DNA of 18,909 nucleotides from Chloroflexota bacterium (GTDB taxonomy: Bacteria; Chloroflexota; Anaerolineae; J102). The DNA lies in contig PIVW01000052.1 of NCBI GenBank assembly GCA_003353825.1, positions 1 to 18,909 on the forward strand, in the 5' to 3' direction. Under the pieces are notes generated by a model, which saw nothing but the letters and a program-made list of their open reading frames with translations, made no database searches and was not told the DNA's origin. Every line of letters begins with the position of its first letter. Positions within the stretch are counted from its first letter, which is position 1. The position numbers and the translations under genes are program-made. This document shows positions 14,832 to 18,909 of this stretch, piece by piece.

Positions 14832-15437
14832 GTGACCTATCAATCTCCCCCACGCATCCCCGGTTTGAATATCACCGTAGGTTCGTTTCTGCCACGCCTA
14901 CAATTACCCAGTCTGGGGGGGCCGAAGCTGGCGCCGGCGGATATGGTGGATGAAGGTGAGTTGGCAGTCTGTGTCTACAATCCGGCGGCTGTCAACCCTT
15001 TCCCTCTACCCCCGAGCGGTGTTGATCTACCCAAACGATTTGACGAACTACAGGCACGTGATGTTACCCTTTACGTGATAAGTGGCTTGGAAATCGGCCG
15101 TCTTGCCAGTTGGACAGACATGCTGGGAATGACATTGCATGCCTTGAGTGATGCAGAGGGCGAGTTCACCAGTCTGACCGGGATCCCGATCAAACAGGTC
15201 GAGGGACGTAATTTCCGTACCCATGTCTCCTTTGTTTTACAGGAGGATCGGGTCTTATCCATCCTTCTGGAAACCGACCCTGTCAACCATTTCGAACAAT
15301 TGCTGGCGGCGCTGGATGTAGCCGAAGGGCGCGAACCTGAACACTACGATTTACCCGACCAGCCCTGGTACATTCGCAGACAGCGCGAAGCGCGCCTGCA
15401 AGCGATTGTAGATGACGAAAACCTGCTGGCTGATTAG
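14832..15437 (+). CDS. peroxiredoxin-fold protein lacking the peroxidatic cysteine
   Basis: A 201-residue protein whose pattern fits the AhpC/TSA fold: an N-terminal P-x-L-x-L-P-S-L-G-G entry, the strand LAVCVYNP (44-51), VTLYVISG (78-85) with the following helix RLASWTDMLGMTLHALSDAE (90-109), and RTHVSFVLQEDRVLSILL (129-146). The loop after the first strand, where peroxiredoxins have T-x-x-C, reads AAVNPFPLPPS and holds no cysteine. The only cysteine, C47, lies within the strand. So peroxidase activity is unlikely, and a structural, binding or regulatory role is more plausible. It starts with GTG one base after the crotonase stop, hence is translationally coupled and the last gene of the operon. 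A strong terminator follows. Fold assignment is by pattern and moderately sure. Confidence 0.6.
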   Translation: MTYQSPPRIPGLNITVGSFLPRLQLPSLGGPKLAPADMVDEGELAVCVYNPAAVNPFPLPPSGVDLPKRFDELQARDVTLYVISGLEIGRLASWTDMLGMTLHALSDAEGEFTSLTGIPIKQVEGRNFRTHVSFVLQEDRVLSILLETDPVNHFEQLLAALDVAEGREPEHYDLPDQPWYIRRQREARLQAIVDDENLLAD

Positions 15438-15454
15438 GGGGAGGAATAGCCAGC

Positions 15455-15490
15455 GATATCAGCACCCGAGAGCGGGCTGATATCACTTTT
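15455..15490 (+). terminator. intrinsic terminator after the M20-SDR-crotonase operon
   Basis: GATATCAG (15455-15462) pairs with CTGATATC (15477-15484). The inner CCCG (15465-15468) pairs with CGGG (15473-15476) around an AGAG tetraloop, with a two-base bulge. That makes a 12-pair stem followed by ACTTTT. It separates the catabolic operon from the ATP synthase operon. Confidence 0.75.
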
Positions 15491-15561
15491 CAGATTGCAG
15501 GCACTGAATGAGCGCGAAGCCTATCGTCTAGAGTGCATGAACATTGGTGCTTAGTTCGATT

Positions 15562-15590
15562 TTGCACGATCATATCCCATCGGTTATACT
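15562..15590 (+). promoter_or_regulatory. promoter of the ATP synthase operon
   Basis: TTGCAC (15562-15567), a 17-base spacer, and TATACT (15585-15590) give four of six and five of six matches to the sigma-70 consensus at ideal spacing. The predicted start is about 15597. That places a small hairpin (GCGGTT 15598-15603 with AAGCCGC 15608-15614, then TTTT) at the very 5' end of the transcript. This may stabilise the mRNA or act as a weak early terminator. Confidence 0.7.
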
Positions 15591-15673
15591 CTCTGACGCG
15601 GTTGTCTAAGCCGCTTTTGTCCCATTATCCCACATCATCTCCTTATGCAGCACCCTGGAGAGTAAGGGTTAGC

Positions 15674-15940
15674 ATGCAACGACTTCGGAAGGAAACGAAG
15701 CGTCCTCTTTGGATGCAGATGGCGGCTAGACTTATCGTCTGGGTTGCACTGGCGTTGTTAGTTTTCCTTATCTTGGGGATAGTGTTTGACTATATTACCG
15801 GCCTGAGTCCGCTTGGTCTATTGTTCGGTGTAGTCGCAGGGACAATGATAGCCCTCGTCATCGTTCTTCGTATAATACAGAATCGACTAATGATACTTTC
15901 ACCTCCTGTTGAACCTGAGGATGTAAAGGAGAATTCGTAG
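15674..15940 (+). CDS. AtpI/AtpZ-type ATP synthase accessory membrane protein
   Basis: An 88-residue protein with two membrane helices (about 17-40 and 46-70) joined by the short turn FDYITGLSPLG. The pattern G-x-x-F-D-x...P-x-G-x-x-x-G-x-x-x-G is typical of AtpI/AtpZ proteins that precede atpB and help c-ring assembly or Mg2+ handling. The ATG at 15674 is preferred; an upstream in-frame start at 15533 lies in and before the promoter and adds nonsense sequence. The stop codon overlaps the next start by one base, so it is translationally coupled to atpB. The position as first gene of the F-type operon supports the role. The C-terminal tail is acidic. Confidence 0.85.
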   Translation: MQRLRKETKRPLWMQMAARLIVWVALALLVFLILGIVFDYITGLSPLGLLFGVVAGTMIALVIVLRIIQNRLMILSPPVEPEDVKENS

Positions 15941-16998
15941 TGCAGAGACTGTTTAAGGGTAAGAATCTCTTTATACTTGTTGGCATCATCCTGGCGATCG
16001 TCATTTCTGCTCTCTTCATCAAAGTGCCGATGCCAACGATTCAGCTACCGGCTGAAAAGATTCCTGGGCTGACTATCTTCGGATTTCCCATCACCAATAC
16101 CTTCATTGCAACCATTCTGGCCGACATCACGGTCCTCCTTCTGGGGTTTTTTGCGGTACGGAAAATGAAAGATGTCCCATCGGGACTACAGAATCTGGCC
16201 GAGTGGGTGTGGGAAACTTTTGAGGGTCTGGTGACTGATATCGCCGGCAAAAAAGATGGCGGCAAGTGGTTGCCAATGTTCATGACTATCTTTTTGTTCC
16301 TTCTCTTTGCCAATTGGTGGGAACTGGTTCCCGGCTTTGACAGCATTGGCATCATCGAACCTCTTGAAGTGGCCTATGTGGAATCGGGAGGCACGGTGAA
16401 GAATGGGTCGGCGAAAGGGACCTATCTGGGTTTCCCTTCCATCCTGCGCCCAGAAGATGGGTCGATTACCCTGACGAAAGAGCAACAGGCTCATGCACTG
16501 GCGGAAGCAGAAGCCGCTGAAGAACATGGCGAAGTTTATCATGGTCCGCATGATCCAGAAGATGCGTCTGGCGGCTATACCCTTTTGCCTTTCCTCCGTG
16601 CTGCAGCGACCGATCTCAATCTGCCCATTGCTCTGGCGCTAGTCTCCATCGGGCTGAGCCAGATTATCGGTTTTCGCCGTCTGCGAGGGAGGTACATACG
16701 TCGTTTTGTGTTCCCTGTGTTTACGGGTAACAAACTCATCGACGGCTTTGTCGGTATCCTCGAATTTATTTCAGAACTCGCCAAGATCGTCAGCCTTTCC
16801 TTCCGACTCTTCGGCAACATATTCGCCGGGCAGGTACTGCTCTTTGTCATGGCCTTTCTCTTGGCGCTTCTGTTACCGTTGCCATTTATGGGTCTGGAAC
16901 TGTTTGTCGGCTTTATGCAAGCCTTTGTATTCGCCATTCTCACGGTTATTTTCTTCGAACAATCGATCCACAGCCACGCGGGTGATGAAGAGCATTAA
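15940..16998 (+). CDS. atpB: F-type ATP synthase subunit a
   Basis: A 352-residue membrane subunit that, with the c-ring, forms the proton path of Fo. The essential stator arginine is R289 in LSFRLFGNIFAGQ (286-298). The helices with ATDLNLPIALAL (223-234) and the C-terminal FVGFMQAFVFAILTVIF (322-338) are diagnostic. It is longer than most bacterial a subunits (about 240-300) because of an approximately 70-residue polar insertion at residues 141-212 between WWELVPGF and the TDLN helix. The insertion includes an acidic/histidine-rich stretch (EAEAAEEHGEVYHGPHDPED). The start is GTG 15940, with AAGGAG at 15926-15931 in good position; it overlaps the previous stop by one base. The C-terminus (SIHSHAGDEEH) is histidine/acid rich. 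Confidence 0.97.
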   Translation: MQRLFKGKNLFILVGIILAIVISALFIKVPMPTIQLPAEKIPGLTIFGFPITNTFIATILADITVLLLGFFAVRKMKDVPSGLQNLAEWVWETFEGLVTDIAGKKDGGKWLPMFMTIFLFLLFANWWELVPGFDSIGIIEPLEVAYVESGGTVKNGSAKGTYLGFPSILRPEDGSITLTKEQQAHALAEAEAAEEHGEVYHGPHDPEDASGGYTLLPFLRAAATDLNLPIALALVSIGLSQIIGFRRLRGRYIRRFVFPVFTGNKLIDGFVGILEFISELAKIVSLSFRLFGNIFAGQVLLFVMAFLLALLLPLPFMGLELFVGFMQAFVFAILTVIFFEQSIHSHAGDEEH

Positions 16999-17070
16999 GT
17001 CTGAGCCCCACGGCGATTCGTTTTCGTTATTGCCATCAACTACTTTATTCTGACATCCCATGGAGGATAG

Positions 17071-17313
<243 letters not shown>

Positions 17314-17356
17314 TCCCAGAGTCGCCCGACACCTTTCTAGCCATAGGAGGCGCCGT

Positions 17357-17848
17357 ATGTCCCAATTGGGCATCAATGGACCGTTTCTGCTACAACAGAT
17401 AATCAATTTCATTATTCTCTACGTAATCCTAAATGGTTTCGTCTTTCCGCCCTTGCAAAACATGCTCGACGAGCGTAAACAGCGGATTGCCGATGGTCTG
17501 GCCGCTGCCGAGTTGGCTCGAAAAGAGGCTGACGAAGAACGTGCCACACTGATGGCACAGATCGAAACTGAACGTGCAGATGCACAGAAACGGATTGCTA
17601 AAGCTTCGGCTCAGGCTGAGCGGGTCAAGGTCGATATTTTGGCTGAGGCGCGACTTGAGGCCGAGGAGATCAAAACCCGTGCGGTTGAAGATGCCGAAGC
17701 GGAAAAACAACGCATCCTGGCCGAAGCACAAAAGCAGATCGCCGAACTGGCAGTGCTAGCGACCGAGCGGGTTGTGCGGCACGGTATCGATGATTCGTTA
17801 CAACATCAATTGATCGACGATTTCCTGTCTAATACGAGTTTGAATTGA
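17357..17848 (+). CDS. atpF: F-type ATP synthase subunit b
   Basis: A 163-residue stator subunit. It has one N-terminal membrane helix (about 9-31, LLQQIINFIILYVILNGFVF region), the F-P-P-L-x-x-M-L-D-E-R-K junction, and then a long charged coiled coil rich in A, E, K and R up to residue 145. It dimerises and links subunit a to the delta/F1 head. ATG 17357 is chosen because AGGAGG (17345-17350) lies 6 bases before it; an upstream in-frame start at 17291 would overlap atpE and add an arginine-rich run. Length is normal for bacterial b subunits. Confidence 0.95.
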   Translation: MSQLGINGPFLLQQIINFIILYVILNGFVFPPLQNMLDERKQRIADGLAAAELARKEADEERATLMAQIETERADAQKRIAKASAQAERVKVDILAEARLEAEEIKTRAVEDAEAEKQRILAEAQKQIAELAVLATERVVRHGIDDSLQHQLIDDFLSNTSLN

Positions 17849-17849
17849 T

Positions 17850-18377
17850 ATGGAAAGGACGCCTGAAGCGTACACCCGTGGCATTTTAGCGGCCGTGCTC
17901 GATCCCTGGATCGACGGTTTACAAAAGGTCAGTGTCGGTTATCAGACCGATAAAAAGCTACGGGCGCAACTAGAAGACCCGTCTGTTGAGCCTGGTGCAA
18001 AAGCAGCATTGGTGGATAGCCTGTTGCCCACAGGTTCTCCGCCGGAGTTAAGTAACTTGCTTAACTTGCTCCTGGCCAACAGTAATTTTGGATTCGTAGA
18101 TGAGATACTGAGTGGCCTTTCAGGCGTTGTGCGTGAGGAAGCGGGCGGGCCCTTGCAAGCTATCGTCATCAGCGCCGTCGAACTCGGTGATGATGAACGA
18201 GCTCGTATAGAAGCACGCCTGATCAACCAGTTCGGATCCAATCTTGATTTCAAATTTAGGGTCGAGCCTGACATTCTTGGTGGGCTCATTGTTCAGGTAG
18301 GCGACAAGCTTATCGACGACAGTGTACGCGGCCGTATCGACGCCCTGCGCAGTACATTGGGCGTACGCGCGGCCTAG
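17850..18377 (+). CDS. atpH: F-type ATP synthase subunit delta
   Basis: A 175-residue OSCP/delta subunit that ties the b stalk to the top of F1. Visible are the N-terminal helical domain (AYTRGILAAVLDPW, then LRAQLEDPSVEPGAKAALVD) and the C-terminal signature FRVEPDILGGLIVQVGDKLI (about 145-164) followed by DDSVRGRIDALRSTL. Length is as expected. The start lies one base after the atpF stop, so the two are translationally coupled. Confidence 0.94.
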   Translation: MERTPEAYTRGILAAVLDPWIDGLQKVSVGYQTDKKLRAQLEDPSVEPGAKAALVDSLLPTGSPPELSNLLNLLLANSNFGFVDEILSGLSGVVREEAGGPLQAIVISAVELGDDERARIEARLINQFGSNLDFKFRVEPDILGGLIVQVGDKLIDDSVRGRIDALRSTLGVRAA

Positions 18378-18559
18378 TCCAAGAGAACGAAGGCAATTGC
18401 CCGGACACAATTCTGCCAGGACAAGTTCGAAATGAACTACGTTATCCGGCAGTGTTTGAGAACGAATATGTGACAACTTCTAAGAACTTACCGCTTAATC
18501 AGGGGGCAGTTCTATTAGTTATTGTGCCTTAAGTCCTAAGTCTATTTGAGGAGTAATCA
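18378..18559. other. 182-base spacer between atpH and atpA
   Basis: No gene is visible. The only structure of note is AGTTC-gaaat-GAACT, a small hairpin just after 18420, and a weak promoter-like pair TTGAGA (18456-18461), 17 bases, TCTAAG (18479-18484). Most ATP synthase operons have almost no gap here. Confidence 0.35.
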
Positions 18560-18909
18560 ATGGTAGTCGCTCTGGACGATTTTACCCGCCAACTCAAAGA
18601 ACAGATACAACATTTTGAAGCCCCCGCTCGACTGGTGGACGTTGGCTCCGTGGTCGAGGTCGGTGATGGTATTGCGCGCATAAGCGGCCTGCAAAATGCA
18701 ATGGCCAGTGAACTGCTCGAGTTTCCTGATGGCACGTTGTCTATTGCCCTGAATCTCGACGAAGATACCGTGGGCGCCATCATCATGGGTGAATACAGCG
18801 ATATCCAGGAAGGTGACCTGGTCAGGAGCACCGGCCGTATCGCATCGGTGCCCGTAGGTGAAGCCATGATTGGCCGTGTTATCAACGCCGCCGGCCAGCC
18901 CATCGATGG
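18560..18909 (+). CDS. atpA: F-type ATP synthase subunit alpha, 5' part only
   Basis: The first 116 residues of the alpha subunit, cut off by the window end. The N-terminal beta-barrel is recognisable: [20 protein letters not shown], then [36 protein letters not shown], and the start of [19 protein letters not shown], just before the region leading to the Walker A loop. GAGGAG about 7 bases before ATG 18560 is a strong ribosome binding site. Alpha forms the non-catalytic nucleotide sites of F1. The gamma, beta and epsilon genes should follow outside the window. Confidence 0.96.
   Translation, partial: MVVALDDFTRQLKEQIQHFEAPARLVDVGSVVEVGDGIARISGLQNAMASELLEFPDGTLSIALNLDEDTVGAIIMGEYSDIQEGDLVRSTGRIASVPVGEAMIGRVINAAGQPID

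Overview
The window looks like a chromosomal segment of a bacterium from the Chloroflexota (Anaerolineae-like), probably from a metagenome assembly. This is inference. It rests on the F-type ATP synthase order (small AtpI/AtpZ-type protein, then a, c, b, delta, alpha) with a long loop insertion in subunit a, a luciferase-like (LLM/F420-type) oxidoreductase, ferredoxin-dependent 2-oxoacid oxidoreductase genes, GerW/YtfJ-like membrane proteins, and AT-poor spacers with small repeats. No rRNA, tRNA, CRISPR array, insertion sequence or phage gene is visible.

Layout. 99-500 (minus): arfB-type ribosome rescue hydrolase. 639-5059 (plus): MFS transporter, class I/II aminotransferase, small nitroreductase and a protein with two winged-helix-like halves, each apparently its own transcription unit. 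5123-7488: a damaged stretch in which an AlkD-like DNA glycosylase, an LLM-class oxidoreductase and a small unknown gene carry about six single-base frameshifts in total; all read well once the shifts are undone. 7442-8471: two small proteins with a C-terminal membrane segment. The second is clearly GerW/YtfJ family and the first looks like a diverged relative. 8540-8812 (minus): small zinc-ribbon protein, separated from korA by a 371-base divergent spacer.

9184-11970: alpha subunit and a fused beta-gamma subunit of a 2-oxoacid:ferredoxin oxidoreductase. 12024-15437: tightly packed unit of M20 amidohydrolase, SDR dehydrogenase, enoyl-CoA hydratase and a peroxiredoxin-fold protein without the catalytic cysteine, closed by a good hairpin terminator at 15455-15490. 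15562-18909: ATP synthase operon behind a near-consensus promoter, running off the window inside atpA.

How it fits together. KorA/KorBC would convert 2-oxoacids to acyl-CoA and reduced ferredoxin. The amidohydrolase, dehydrogenase and hydratase could feed or process the resulting acids and acyl-CoAs, and the ATP synthase is the energy-conserving endpoint. That metabolic link is inference from adjacency. The two most unusual spots are the GerW-like pair with its frameshifted partner gene, and the beta-gamma fusion of the oxidoreductase.
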